A stretch of DNA of 64,000 nucleotides from Rippkaea orientalis PCC 8801 (GCF_000021805.1 NC_011726.1:3504097-3568096), one strand, 5' to 3'. Counted from the first letter of the stretch, positions 17,724 through 26,358 are shown. Translations and numbers: made by a program. Notes: a model not told the origin generated them from the sequence alone.

Positions 17724-19223
17724 ATGACTAAGCGCGTGATCGTCATCGGAGCCGGAATTGGAGGACTAACCGCAGGAGCTTTATTAGCCCGTCGCGGCTA
17801 TGATGTCACTATCTATGAACAAGCCTTCATTCCAGGGGGATGCGCCTCCACTTTCAAACGCAAAGGCTTTACCTTCGATGTAGGAGCTACCCAAGTCGCG
17901 GGATTAGAACCCGGAGGCATTCATCAGCGCATTTTTGCTGAATTAGGCGTAGAATTGCCCGAAGCGACCCCTTGTGACCCTGCCTGTGCCGTCTTTTTAC
18001 CCGGAGAAAGCCAACCCATTAACGTTTGGCGCGATCGCACAAAATGGCAAGCCGAAAGACAACGACAATTCCCCAACAGCGAACCCTTTTGGCAATTATT
18101 AGCCAAACTCTTCGAGGCGAGTTGGAAATTCCAAAGCCGAGATCCCGTACTACCACCGCGAAATGTCTGGGATCTCTGGCAATTAATCTCTGCGATGCGC
18201 CCAGATACCCTAATTACCGTTCCCTTCGCCCTAATGACGGTGGGGGATGCGTTACGCTTGTATGGGTTAGCAGGAGATAAACGCCTCAAAACCTTCCTAG
18301 ATCTGCAATTAAAGCTCTATTCTCAGGTTAACGCCGATGAAACCGCTTTATTGTACGCAGCAACAGCCCTAGCGGTTTCCCAGACTCCCCAAGGGTTGTA
18401 TCATCTACAAGGGAGTATGCAGGTATTAAGCGATCGCCTTGTCGAAGCCTTAGAAAAGCACGGGGGAAGACTGCTCACCGGCCATTGTGTCCAACAGATT
18501 GAAACCCAAGAAAATCAATCACAAAGCGTAACCATTCTTCAACAAAAAACGGGAAAAATCTTGACCAATACGGCCGATCACATCGTTGCTAACGTCACCG
18601 TCCAAAACCTTATTAAATTACTCACCCCCTCACCCTCCTGGGGACTCTATCAAAAACGAGTAGAAAAGCTACCAGACCCATCGGGAGCGTTTGTCGTGTA
18701 TTTAGGGGTTGATCGCCAGGCCATTCCTGATGACTGTCCGCCCCATTTACAATTTCTCTATGACCAAAATGGTGTGATTGGAGAGAACAATTCTCTGTTT
18801 GTTTCCGTCAGTAAACCAGGAGACGGACGAGCTCCCGAAGGCCAAGCAACTCTTATTGCTTCAACCTTCACAAATACCAAAATTTGGAGAAATATTAGTC
18901 AAGAAACCTATCAAACCCTCAAAGCGCAATATACTTCAGAAGCGATCGCCCGTTTAAATTCCTTCTTTGACCTGACCCCGGAGACGATCATTCATCAAGA
19001 AGCTGCCACTCCCTGTACGTTTGAACGGTTTACCGCCAGAGAACAAGGGATAGTCGGCGGTATAGGTCAGCGTGTTTTTACCTTTGGCCCCTTTGGCGTG
19101 GCCACACGAACCCCTTTTAGGAATCTCTGGTTAGTGGGAGACTCAACCCATCCAGGGGAAGGAACTGCCGGGGTGAGTTATTCTGCTTTAACGGTGGTTC
19201 GACAAATCGCATCGAGTTGTTAA
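17724..19223 (+). CDS. crtD: Carotenoid desaturase/isomerase-family flavoprotein, probably C-3',4' desaturase CrtD
   Basis: The 499-residue protein opens with the FAD dinucleotide fold VIVIGAGIGGLTAGALLARRG and the phytoene-desaturase-type IYEQAFIPGGCAST. The C-terminal FAD segment NLWLVGDSTHPGEGTAGVSYSAL is typical of CrtI/CrtH/CrtD enzymes. The FDVGATQVAGLEPGGIHQRIF stretch is what I associate with cyanobacterial CrtD, which desaturates the C-3',4' bond in myxol glycoside (myxoxanthophyll) synthesis. CrtH or another family member is the main alternative. The gene stands alone; its stop overlaps that of the convergent response-regulator gene by four bases. Confidence 0.75.
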   Translation: MTKRVIVIGAGIGGLTAGALLARRGYDVTIYEQAFIPGGCASTFKRKGFTFDVGATQVAGLEPGGIHQRIFAELGVELPEATPCDPACAVFLPGESQPINVWRDRTKWQAERQRQFPNSEPFWQLLAKLFEASWKFQSRDPVLPPRNVWDLWQLISAMRPDTLITVPFALMTVGDALRLYGLAGDKRLKTFLDLQLKLYSQVNADETALLYAATALAVSQTPQGLYHLQGSMQVLSDRLVEALEKHGGRLLTGHCVQQIETQENQSQSVTILQQKTGKILTNTADHIVANVTVQNLIKLLTPSPSWGLYQKRVEKLPDPSGAFVVYLGVDRQAIPDDCPPHLQFLYDQNGVIGENNSLFVSVSKPGDGRAPEGQATLIASTFTNTKIWRNISQETYQTLKAQYTSEAIARLNSFFDLTPETIIHQEAATPCTFERFTAREQGIVGGIGQRVFTFGPFGVATRTPFRNLWLVGDSTHPGEGTAGVSYSALTVVRQIASSC

Positions 19224-19993
19224 CGAAAACTGGCTACACGAGGGTGATGACCATTTGTATTCGCTTGGACTCCGATAGGGGGAGCAACTGGAGAGGTGGA
19301 AGGATCGCGCAGCATCTCAGGATTAAAGCGATAACCGACGTTACGCACGGTTTGAATTAAACTCGGTTGACGGGGATCGGTTTCGATTTTTTTCCGCAAG
19401 GACAAGACGTGGGTGTCGATGGTACGGGGGTTATCAATGGCTTCAGGCCATGCTTTGTTGAGGAGTTCGGAACGACTTAAGGGGCTTCCTTCGGCTTGAG
19501 CTAAGACGTACAATAAACTAAATTCTTGGGGGGTCAAATCGACAAAATCCCCTCGGTATTGAACTCGACGCTGCACTAAATCAATTTTTAAGTCCCCATA
19601 ATCGAGATAAAGGGGCGCAGAGGCTACCCGTAAGCGTCGGATTAGGGCTTCCACCCGTGCCATAAACTCTTGCATCCCAAAGGGTTTGGTTAAGTAATCA
19701 TCGGCTCCAGCGTTTAGTCCTCTGACAATATCTTTTTCACTGTTACGGGCAGATAAAATGAGAATGAGGGATTGTCGCTGATGGTGTAGCCATTGACAGA
19801 GGTCTATGCCATCTCCATCAGGAAGGTCGGAGTCGAGAATAACTAAGGACGGTAGGCGATGGGCAAACGCATGACGAGCTTGCTGAAGATTGGCGCATTG
19901 CTGAGCCATGTAACCCGCTTGCTGTAAATGCCACCCTAAAAGCGATCGCAGGTGAGGATTCCCCTCAACGATAGCAATATAAATCAGACTCAC
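19220..19993 (-). CDS. OmpR/PhoB-family response regulator
   Basis: The 257-residue protein has a receiver domain (residues 1-115) and a winged-helix DNA-binding domain (about 128-230; LDYGDLKIDLVQRRVQYRG, LTPQEFSLLYVL, RTIDTHVLSLRKKIE, VRNVGYRF). The phosphoacceptor is Asp54 in VILDSDLPDGDG, with Ser81 and Lys103 (TKPFG) in the expected places. The usual acidic pair near the start is only partly present: VEGNP has Glu10 but Gly11 where Asp or Glu is normal. No sensor kinase gene is adjacent, so its partner is encoded elsewhere. It regulates unknown targets. Confidence 0.92.
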   Translation of the reverse strand: MSLIYIAIVEGNPHLRSLLGWHLQQAGYMAQQCANLQQARHAFAHRLPSLVILDSDLPDGDGIDLCQWLHHQRQSLILILSARNSEKDIVRGLNAGADDYLTKPFGMQEFMARVEALIRRLRVASAPLYLDYGDLKIDLVQRRVQYRGDFVDLTPQEFSLLYVLAQAEGSPLSRSELLNKAWPEAIDNPRTIDTHVLSLRKKIETDPRQPSLIQTVRNVGYRFNPEMLRDPSTSPVAPPIGVQANTNGHHPRVASFR

Positions 19994-20314
19994 CTTAGTT
20001 TTATTCCTTCTTAATAAACTCCCATTAGGCTAACAAAAGTAATGTCAGGAGTTTGTAACATCTGCTACGACAGTTCCCTTCATTTTGGAAGAAATTCTTA
20101 AGAATTACTAAAACTTGTATTTTTTTATTAAGCTACTAAAATCAATTGATTTTTAGATTTTAACAAAGAAAGTGGTTAAAATAAAAGTAAGAGCTAGTGG
20201 TATTCCCAGACCATTTGATAAATTGCTAATTTAGACTTGCCATTCTAGTTCCTATTCACTAGGATCTAAGTCACATTTGATCAACCCTTATCTTAACGCG
20301 CTCAATACTTTATC
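19994..20314. other. Intergenic region between divergent response regulator and DUF6761 genes
   Basis: The region is AT-rich and non-coding as far as I can see, and carries the promoters of both neighbours. Candidate AT-rich boxes are present but none stands out enough to call. Confidence 0.5.
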
Positions 20315-20569
20315 ATGCTTCAAGATGCTCAAGCGATTCGTTACTATCAAAAGCTTACTGATGGCATGGTGGATTTGTGGCATCGAGGTCGTCGTTTCGA
20401 TGAAATCCAGTGCTATATGGATGGGTACCTCGCCTGTCTGCGCCATTCCAATACCCTAGAAGCTTATGTGATCCACCGTTTAGAAGAGGAAAGTTGGCGA
20501 TTTTTTCGTGATCCTTCCAATTTTGAACTGGCACAACCTCAATTACAAACGGAAGTGGATTATTATTAA
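20315..20569 (+). CDS. DUF6761-family protein
   Basis: The 84-residue protein MLQDAQAIRYYQKLTDGMVD... with RFDEIQCYMDGYLACLRHSNTLE, HRLEEESWRFFRDPSNFE and a VDYY end matches the small cyanobacterial family DUF6761 as I know it. It has no membrane segment and no catalytic motif. It is soluble and probably helical. The function is unknown. An overlapping frame from 20277 is a shadow; I prefer ATG 20315 because it begins the conserved sequence. Confidence 0.8.
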   Translation: MLQDAQAIRYYQKLTDGMVDLWHRGRRFDEIQCYMDGYLACLRHSNTLEAYVIHRLEEESWRFFRDPSNFELAQPQLQTEVDYY

Positions 20570-20583
20570 CGACCTTTGGTTGA

Positions 20584-20604
20584 GGCAACAGGCAACAGGC
20601 AACA
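20584..20604. repeat. Heptamer tandem repeat (GGCAACA x3)
   Basis: Three perfect GGCAACA units follow the DUF6761 gene in the gap before grxD. The gap (20570-20759) holds no gene; its remaining part contains a further imperfect duplication (TTTTAAATCCCCGTCC and GTTTAAATCCTCGTCC). Confidence 0.9.
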
Positions 20605-20759
20605 GTTAGGTTGGTTGGTTAGGGATAAAGATTGTTGCTGCCTGTTCGTTTCCAAAAGCCCTCTACTGGTTTTAAATCCCCGTCCTTTTAGTTCGATTGC
20701 GTTGGAGAGGTTTAAATCCTCGTCCAACGCTTAAACTGTTCCCTGTTCCCTTTAACGAC

Positions 20760-21083
20760 CTAAGAGGCTAAGGCAACTTCTACCATTTGCTGTAATTCGC
20801 CGCTTTGATACATTTCAATCATAATGTCACAGCCGCCAATAAATTCGCCGTTGATATAAACTTGGGGAATGGTTGGCCAGTTGGAATAGGCCTTAATTCC
20901 TTCCCGAATTTCGGGATCACTTAGGACATCAAAGGTTTCGTAGGGAACCCCTAATATATTGAGAATTTGTACAACATTGTTAGAAAAACCACATTGGGGC
21001 ATTAATTTTACTCCTTTCATGAAAACGAAGATTTTGTGGCTTTTGATTAAATTATCGATGCGTTCTTTGACTTCAGGTGTCAT
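20760..21083 (-). CDS. grxD: Monothiol glutaredoxin, Grx4/CGFS type
   Basis: The 107-residue protein carries the CGFS active site at Cys31 ([10 protein letters not shown]), with the GSH-binding segments [23 protein letters not shown] glutaredoxins bind a [2Fe-2S] cluster with glutathione and hand it to target proteins or to BolA partners, rather than reducing disulfides. The gene lies 99 bases downstream of bolA on the same strand, which supports a Grx-BolA complex in iron-sulfur delivery. Length and start are normal for the family. Confidence 0.95.
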   Translation of the reverse strand: MTPEVKERIDNLIKSHKIFVFMKGVKLMPQCGFSNNVVQILNILGVPYETFDVLSDPEIREGIKAYSNWPTIPQVYINGEFIGGCDIMIEMYQSGELQQMVEVALAS

Positions 21084-21182
21084 GGGTACTCCTTAAGAAA
21101 ATGAGGGGGTTCAATGCTTCAAATATAGCGGTCATAAGGATGATCTCGCTAATATAAGGATTAAGCTGCTATTACTGTTGAT

Positions 21183-21440
21183 TTAAACAGCTTGTTGGGC
21201 GGCTTCCCACCCTTGGGGGGTATAGGTTTTTAACGCCAGTGCATGAATGACTCCTGAGTCTAGAGACTCTTGAATGGCACTGTAGACCAGTTGATGCTGT
21301 TTAACTCTGGTTTTCCCTTCAAATTCCGCCGAGACGACAATGGCTTCGAGGTGATCTCCTCCGCCTTTCATATCCCGAACCACGACTTGAGCATCGGGGA
21401 GTTGGCGTTTAATCATGGCTTCTACTTGTTCGAGTCCCAT
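21183..21440 (-). CDS. BolA-family protein
   Basis: The 85-residue protein has the class II KH-like BolA fold pattern: VEAMIKRQLPDAQVVVRDMKGGGDHLEAIVVSAEFEGKTRVKQHQLVY and the end IHALALKTYTPQGW. The conserved His in the KQHQLVY helix and the Asp/His loop (GGGDH) are the usual cluster ligand positions. BolA proteins bind [2Fe-2S] clusters with monothiol glutaredoxins; the grxD gene follows directly. ATG 21440 begins the conserved domain. Confidence 0.92.
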   Translation of the reverse strand: MGLEQVEAMIKRQLPDAQVVVRDMKGGGDHLEAIVVSAEFEGKTRVKQHQLVYSAIQESLDSGVIHALALKTYTPQGWEAAQQAV

Positions 21441-21502
21441 AATGCTATTGCAATAAACACTATCACTATTGTGCCTTAAATTTCCCTCGGCAAATCAACA
21501 AA

Positions 21503-22147
21503 TTAATGAATATTTTCTTTAACCCAACGTTTAAACCCTTTGATAGCTTGACTTGTTCCAACAATTTGACTTTGTTGGAGGGTTTGATTAATTAATTCAA
21601 TAATCGCAATACCGGAAAAATTCGGACTGCTTGAAGACTGAATATAGTTGCCGTTTTCGAGCAAATAAATGCTTAACGTTCCGTTACTATATCGCCAAAC
21701 TTCAGGAATGCCTAGCAGTTGATAATTATCGAATTGTGTACGAGAAGTTAGATCAATTTCTATGGCTAGATCTGGAGGAGGATCTATTGTTAAGTCTAAC
21801 CGATTTTTCCCAATAATAGCCTTTTGATTGGTGATATAAAAACAAGTATCTGGTTCCACAGCTTGATTCATTTGTGGATTTTTGAAGGTGGTTGAGCCCA
21901 AGGGTTCAAAATCGATATTGAGGGCTTCTAACAAAATTTTAACAATATCTCCGATGATTTCTTTATTTCTTTCATGTTCGGGTAAAGGAACCATTATTTC
22001 TAGTAATCCATTGCTATAGGATAATCTAGCAGCACGACTTTCTCCTAATTCATTTAAAATTGTCTCAAACTGTGACCAACTTAAATCTTTTATGAGTAAC
22101 TGTTGACCAGGAGAAACCACCATTTGCTCTAAGGTTAGTTCCATCAT
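21503..22147 (-). CDS. Uma2-family (DUF820) putative endonuclease
   Basis: The 214-residue protein belongs to the Uma2 predicted nucleases: SWSQFETILNELGESRAARLSYSNGLLEIMVPLPEHE, VEPDTCFYI in the middle and the core DLAIEIDLTSRTQFDNYQLLGIPEVWRYSNGTL. It is of the subtype with a Leu/Asp-rich C-terminal half. Two ATGs (22147, 22144) are equivalent starts. It lies beside a broken Uma2 gene (22210-22460) in the same direction, so two copies once stood in tandem. Confidence 0.85.
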   Translation of the reverse strand: MMELTLEQMVVSPGQQLLIKDLSWSQFETILNELGESRAARLSYSNGLLEIMVPLPEHERNKEIIGDIVKILLEALNIDFEPLGSTTFKNPQMNQAVEPDTCFYITNQKAIIGKNRLDLTIDPPPDLAIEIDLTSRTQFDNYQLLGIPEVWRYSNGTLSIYLLENGNYIQSSSSPNFSGIAIIELINQTLQQSQIVGTSQAIKGFKRWVKENIH

Positions 22148-22209
22148 TTTAACCTAAAATTCCTATTCTTGATGATATCGCTTTTCTTCAGGTTAACTCA
22201 AAAAATTAA

Positions 22210-22460
22210 TTATTTTGGTAATTCTCCAAATCTTTCTTGATATTGAGCTAGTAGTTCTTCTGTGGTTAAATAGCGATTGTGTGATAGATAGCCATATCTA
22301 CGCCAAAAAACCAATTATTACGCTGTTTCCAGTGGAATTTCAGCAAGAATAACAATAAATTGGGAATGAAGTTTTGATTTTCGTTATCCACAGGGGTATC
22401 GTCAGCATTGGGAAGTTCGCCACCCGTTGGTAAGGGGATTGTTTGACGAAACGGTACCAT
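22210..22460 (-). pseudogene. Truncated Uma2-family gene
   Basis: From ATG 22460 the frame reads like the N-terminus of a different Uma2 subtype (LPNADDTPVDNENQNFIPNLLLFLL, then WFFGVDMAIYH) and stops at 22266. Shifting frame at about 22280 continues with NRYLTTEELLAQYQERFGELPK to a stop at 22210-22212. The catalytic central region of Uma2 proteins is missing, so this is the two ends of a gene after an internal deletion, or one end plus unrelated sequence. It cannot encode a working nuclease. Confidence 0.6.
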
Positions 22461-22515
22461 GATTAATCCGTTGAAAAACAGGTTATTTTTATTATAGTTC
22501 TTTTTCCTTTAATCG

Positions 22516-23916
22516 CTACTTAAAAGGTCCTAAAACTTCTCTAACGGTAATCGTTTGTTCAGCAGTATAACCCGCAAACGAACGAGTTCCCACTAATTTA
22601 ATTTCTACCCCTAATCCTGATCGCAGATCTCGATCATTAATGGGTAATTGACCGACATTAATGGTGAATTTGTTGCCATCAAGGGAAATTAAATCTTCAG
22701 GGATTTCTCCTTCATATTTAGTCGTATAATCAGAAACAGGACGAAAACGGGGATCAGATTGGGTGGTTCGGTAACTGATTTTAAATTTAGTGGCGATTAA
22801 ATTCGATTGATTGGCTTTATCCACTAAGGTTAGTTTCAAATCTCTTCTATTGCCTAATAATCCTTGACTTTCTAGTTGGGTTGCATCTTGCGATCGCATC
22901 GCATTATAGACAATAAATTGAGTAAAATTCTTTTGTTGTTGAGTTGTTCCTTCTATCCAAAGATCTTGAGGAAGATCAACTTTAATTCCTTGGTTATTTT
23001 CTAAGCTGATCGAGATTTTTTGATCGGCAAAGTTTTGGAAGGATTGGGGGGCATTCCATACTAAAATAAAAGACCGTTCTAAGCGTTCAACTAGGGCTAA
23101 ATATTGGTCATCAATAATCGAACCTGAAGCCAATAACGCCCTGGCTCCGGTGCGGGTTTCCCAAATATTTCTTGATAGAATATAGCCCTTATCTTTGAGA
23201 GTAGCCATCGTAACCGTTGCTGCGGGTTCATCTGTTTCTAAGGGTTTATCAAGATTAATTAAGGTTAATTTTCCCACTAACCCCTCTCGCCCGGCTACCC
23301 CATTCAGTCCATTTGTTCCATTGCGACCATTTTGACAGCGAAACTCAGCCGTTGTACAACGATAATCAGGATCACCGGGTTTTCCCGTACAGGTTTCGAT
23401 CGTCCAATAGGGATTCTCACATAAACATCCTTGTCCCCCCATTCCTCCCTGTCCAGGTTGTCCTGCTTTTCCTCCGGCTGCATTGACGTAGATTTGTCGA
23501 AGATAGGCGGGATCTGTCGCATAAATGGTCAAAGAACCCCCATTACCACCATCGCCTCCATTTCCTCCATTTCCCCCATTTCCTCCATCGGGAGCTTGTA
23601 CATTGTAACGGACATTAACGGGTTGATTGCCACAGTTAGCGGTTTCTCCATTGCTGCCATTTTGGCCGGATTGTCCATCACGACCGGCTAAATTGAGGGT
23701 TAGTGGCGAACCATCGGAAAATATCGTCATGTTATCGGCATTCTGACTATTTTGCCCTGGTTGTCCTGATTGACCATTTTGTCCATCGGTACCAAAGGAT
23801 TTAATTTCAGCCCCCCAGGCTATTCCCGAACAAGCATTAAAGGGAATAACAGGAGGAATAATCAGAAAACTGCTGAAAAAGACCGTAAAGAGTGAGATTT
23901 TGCCCAGAACGCCCAT
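22516..23916 (-). CDS. Secreted collagen-like (Gly-X-Y-rich) protein
   Basis: The 466-residue protein starts with a hydrophobic signal-like segment (residues 1-37, ending near GIAWGAE). Several glycine-repeat tracts follow: GTDGQNGQSGQPGQN, GRDGQSGQNGSNG, a run of GGN/GGD triplets, GGKAGQPGQGGMGGQG and GRNGTNGLNGVAGREG. Gly at every third position is the hallmark of collagen-like sequence. The cysteines around GQGCLCENP...ETCTGKPGDPDYRCTT suggest disulfides outside the cell. The C-terminal 230 residues are non-repetitive and probably globular. I chose ATG 23916 because the hydrophobic segment begins there; a TTG at 23934 is possible. It may act in adhesion or the cell surface, which is inference. 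Confidence 0.75.
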   Translation of the reverse strand: MGVLGKISLFTVFFSSFLIIPPVIPFNACSGIAWGAEIKSFGTDGQNGQSGQPGQNSQNADNMTIFSDGSPLTLNLAGRDGQSGQNGSNGETANCGNQPVNVRYNVQAPDGGNGGNGGNGGDGGNGGSLTIYATDPAYLRQIYVNAAGGKAGQPGQGGMGGQGCLCENPYWTIETCTGKPGDPDYRCTTAEFRCQNGRNGTNGLNGVAGREGLVGKLTLINLDKPLETDEPAATVTMATLKDKGYILSRNIWETRTGARALLASGSIIDDQYLALVERLERSFILVWNAPQSFQNFADQKISISLENNQGIKVDLPQDLWIEGTTQQQKNFTQFIVYNAMRSQDATQLESQGLLGNRRDLKLTLVDKANQSNLIATKFKISYRTTQSDPRFRPVSDYTTKYEGEIPEDLISLDGNKFTINVGQLPINDRDLRSGLGVEIKLVGTRSFAGYTAEQTITVREVLGPFK

Positions 23917-24200
23917 GGATTCGTTAGATGTCAACGATTACTAACATACTTTGACTGGGTTAAGAGACGTTTTGTTTCCTGGGATTCCATTAACTCAATT
24001 GATGTTAAATCTTCGGAGTCTTTGATTGTTATAAAATCTTTTAGTACCTATCAGTAATCACCCACAAACCTATTAAGATAAACTAGAGTAACGCCATTGC
24101 CCTAAAGACTGCTTAAAGATCTCAAGCTATGAAAGATTTTTTCTATCACCTCGAAGGCAGTTTACCGGTTAATCATCGCAGTTATGTTAAGCGTTAAGCA

Positions 24201-25378
24201 CCAGAAATGTTGAATGTCGTAATAAAACTTTACATATTGAATCACACTAACCCTATAATAGCCATTTTTCATCTTAACCAAATTAGTTTTCTGAACCAAT
24301 GTACATAGCTGATTTCCTGACACATATAGGACTGAAGATAACGAAGTTTATCTAATATAGTTTTGCCAAATTCTTGAGGTATTTCTATTAGCTGTAAAAT
24401 TAGATAAGCGATTAAGCAACAATAAATTTGAATGCGAATGCCATTTTCATTCTTGGTCATTAATCTGTCTAGTTTTAAGTGCATCTTTAAAAACTTCCAG
24501 AGTAACTCTATCTGCCATCTTTGTACATAAATCTCTGCTATTTCTTCATTACTTACTACGGCTTCTTCATCCACAGGTAAATTCGTAGCTAATCGAAATT
24601 CTGTTCTCTTTTCTAAGTCACAAAATGCTACTACTCTAATTTCTACCTCCCTTCCATCTTTTCCCACTTTACTCTTACCATTCTCTAGCATTTCTAAGGT
24701 AACATTATTTTTTATTCTCAGGACAAATGTTTGATTTTTGTTCTCTTTTAGCTTTTTGATTCTTTCACAAGATGCAAAACCTCTATCCATTATCCCTACT
24801 CCATTTTCAGGAATTTCTTCTAGCGTTTTCTGACCATATTTATGATCATGTCCCTGACCAAAATAAATCACTATGCCCCCTGGTTCTGATGTCCAACTAT
24901 CCAACCCACAAAATAATTTTACTTGGTGATATCCTTGACTCCATAATAGTTTACTTGTTAAACTGATCATTGTTGAATCAATAGGAAAATAAGAACGAGC
25001 GTTTCTTTCACCCTTCTTTCGCCGTAGTTGTTCTTTTAGTTGATTAATGATGTCAAGAAATACTTGAGGATCTCTTCTTTTACTTGCCTTAGAAAAGTTA
25101 GATATTTTTAAATCTATTCCTTGAGTATTTAATCTTTTAAATAAATCCTGCATACTGACCACACTTTTATCCATTACATACTCTAACCAACAGCAGACAA
25201 ATGAAAAGGTATTGAGAACTGGATAATCATTTCTGGGTAACGGCTTTAAGATAGATTTAATGACTTTGGGAAAACTTTGTACAATCAAAGGAGTTATTTT
25301 ACTTTTCTACATTTTTGCTAATTTTATCATTCTCAACAAATTTTTTCAAGACTTTTTTCTAACATTCAACATTTCTGG
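24201..25378. mobile_element. IS4-family insertion sequence with 16-bp inverted repeats and 7-bp target duplication
   Basis: The left end CCAGAAATGTTGAATG (24201-24216) is the perfect reverse complement of the right end CATTCAACATTTCTGG (25363-25378). The element is 1178 bases long and is flanked on both sides by TTAAGCA (24194-24200 and 25379-25385), a 7-base target-site duplication. It encodes one transposase on the minus strand. Perfect ends, a perfect duplication and an open transposase frame point to a recent and possibly active insertion. Confidence 0.93.
24269..25288 (-). CDS. IS4-family transposase
   Basis: The 339-residue DDE transposase cuts and joins the element ends. Visible catalytic segments are the first Asp in YFPIDSTMI, the second Asp in GVGIMDRGFAS and the IS4 signature Y-x2-R-x3-E-x6-K in YVQRWQIELLWKFLK, which carries the catalytic Glu. 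The frame is uninterrupted. It opens with TTG at 25288 (MIVQSFPKVIKSIL), which matches the usual N-terminus of this group; the first ATG would remove conserved sequence. The coding region is centred between the inverted repeats. Confidence 0.92.
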   Translation of the reverse strand: MIVQSFPKVIKSILKPLPRNDYPVLNTFSFVCCWLEYVMDKSVVSMQDLFKRLNTQGIDLKISNFSKASKRRDPQVFLDIINQLKEQLRRKKGERNARSYFPIDSTMISLTSKLLWSQGYHQVKLFCGLDSWTSEPGGIVIYFGQGHDHKYGQKTLEEIPENGVGIMDRGFASCERIKKLKENKNQTFVLRIKNNVTLEMLENGKSKVGKDGREVEIRVVAFCDLEKRTEFRLATNLPVDEEAVVSNEEIAEIYVQRWQIELLWKFLKMHLKLDRLMTKNENGIRIQIYCCLIAYLILQLIEIPQEFGKTILDKLRYLQSYMCQEISYVHWFRKLIWLR

Positions 25379-25604
25379 TTAAGCACATGATGATCTTTAT
25401 CACTCATTACTTGCGGGAGAATTTTATTATGTTTTTACATCTCCACAGATGGGAAAGTCGAGTCGAAAAGTACAAACGCCACAACGGTTAGAAAAGCAAG
25501 GAGTTAAAAGAATACATTTGGCGCAGTGATATTCTTCAATATAAAGCTGAACATTCCGACTATCCTGTGACCAAAAATTTCGATTAAATTTTGATAAATA
25601 AAAA

Positions 25605-25621
25605 CCCCTCCAGTTAAGGGG
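25605..25621 (-). terminator. Intrinsic terminator of the DUF2808 gene
   Basis: On the minus strand CCCCT pairs with AGGGG around a 7-base loop and is followed by TTTTTATTT, a short Rho-independent terminator. It lies 36 bases after the stop of the DUF2808 gene. Confidence 0.7.
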
Positions 25622-25657
25622 AAGGGTGCAAAGGATGAAGTTAAATTTTGGAACAGT

Positions 25658-26221
25658 TTAAACTCGTTCAATGGAGAGAATCCAAGTCCCTATATAAAGA
25701 CGAATAGGAATGTCTCCAGAACTGAGAACATCACAAATAAAATAATAAGTTCCGTTGCCAGGATTTTTCACATTAGAAAAAACAATTTCTGCCTTTTTAC
25801 TCGCTTCAATGGGTTGCGCTAAGTCAATTTCAATAACACGACTTTCTTTGTCCCAGTAAACCTCCTTAATGGGAACCGATTTCCCTTCAACGCGAACATC
25901 TACTCTATCTAAGTCAAATTGTCCGTCAAACTCTGGCCTTTCCAGGTACGAGATAAAGAATTTACTCACCCCTTGGGTTAATTTCTTAGCAGGAACATAG
26001 AGTTTATAGCGTTCCCCAACGTGGTTAGGACGGCCACCAAAATCTAAATGATAATCAAGGATATCTCTACGATTATCAACCCCACTAAAAATCGTCAATC
26101 CAGGGTTACTTCCTGCTAAGGTTAAGGCTTGGAAACCAGCAAACAGGCATCCTGACAAGGCTAAAGCAGAAAGCAAACGTCTAGGGGCTAAAATAGTTGA
26201 AGCTAAAGGATTCTTATTCAT
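25658..26221 (-). CDS. DUF2808-family exported protein
   Basis: The 187-residue protein has a signal peptide-like start (basic residues, then LLSALALSGCLFAGFQALTLAGS) and a mature domain with the DUF2808 pattern HVGERYKLYVPAKKLTQGVSKFFISY, ...VRVEGKSVPIKEVYWDKESRVIEIDLAQPIEASKKAEIVF and SGDIPIRLYIGTWILSI. Members are exported cyanobacterial proteins of unknown function, predicted to be beta-rich. ATG 26221 starts the signal peptide. The gene has its own terminator at 25605-25621. Confidence 0.88.
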   Translation of the reverse strand: MNKNPLASTILAPRRLLSALALSGCLFAGFQALTLAGSNPGLTIFSGVDNRRDILDYHLDFGGRPNHVGERYKLYVPAKKLTQGVSKFFISYLERPEFDGQFDLDRVDVRVEGKSVPIKEVYWDKESRVIEIDLAQPIEASKKAEIVFSNVKNPGNGTYYFICDVLSSGDIPIRLYIGTWILSIERV

Positions 26222-26358
26222 AAACTGTTTTTTAGAAAGTGTTTTTGGGAGCTAAGTGAGTAAATCCACTCATCAGCTTTTAGGATAACAAACCAACGAC
26301 CATTATGGAGTAACCCTAGGACAAATCCATGAGTGTCAAAATTCTGAGGGTATAGTGA

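Larger units (their letters stand above)
24129..25529 (+). pseudogene. AAA-like (AAA_35-type) ATPase gene fragment split by an insertion sequence
   Basis: Joining the DNA on both sides of the insertion sequence (24129-24200 and 25379-25529, counting the 7-base duplication once) gives one frame: FFYHLEGSLPVNHRSYVKR, a stop codon, then HDDLYHSLLAGEFYYVFTSPQMGKSSRKVQ. This matches the start of cyanobacterial AAA-like proteins, where the family has S-Y-V-x-R-Q-A-D-x-x-L-Y and the P-loop S-R-Q-M-G-K-S-S. The stop replaces the usual Gln (CAA to TAA), and the frame ends at 25527-25529, so only the N-terminal 70 codons or so of a much longer gene remain. The gene was apparently a fragment already before or besides the insertion. 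Confidence 0.7.
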
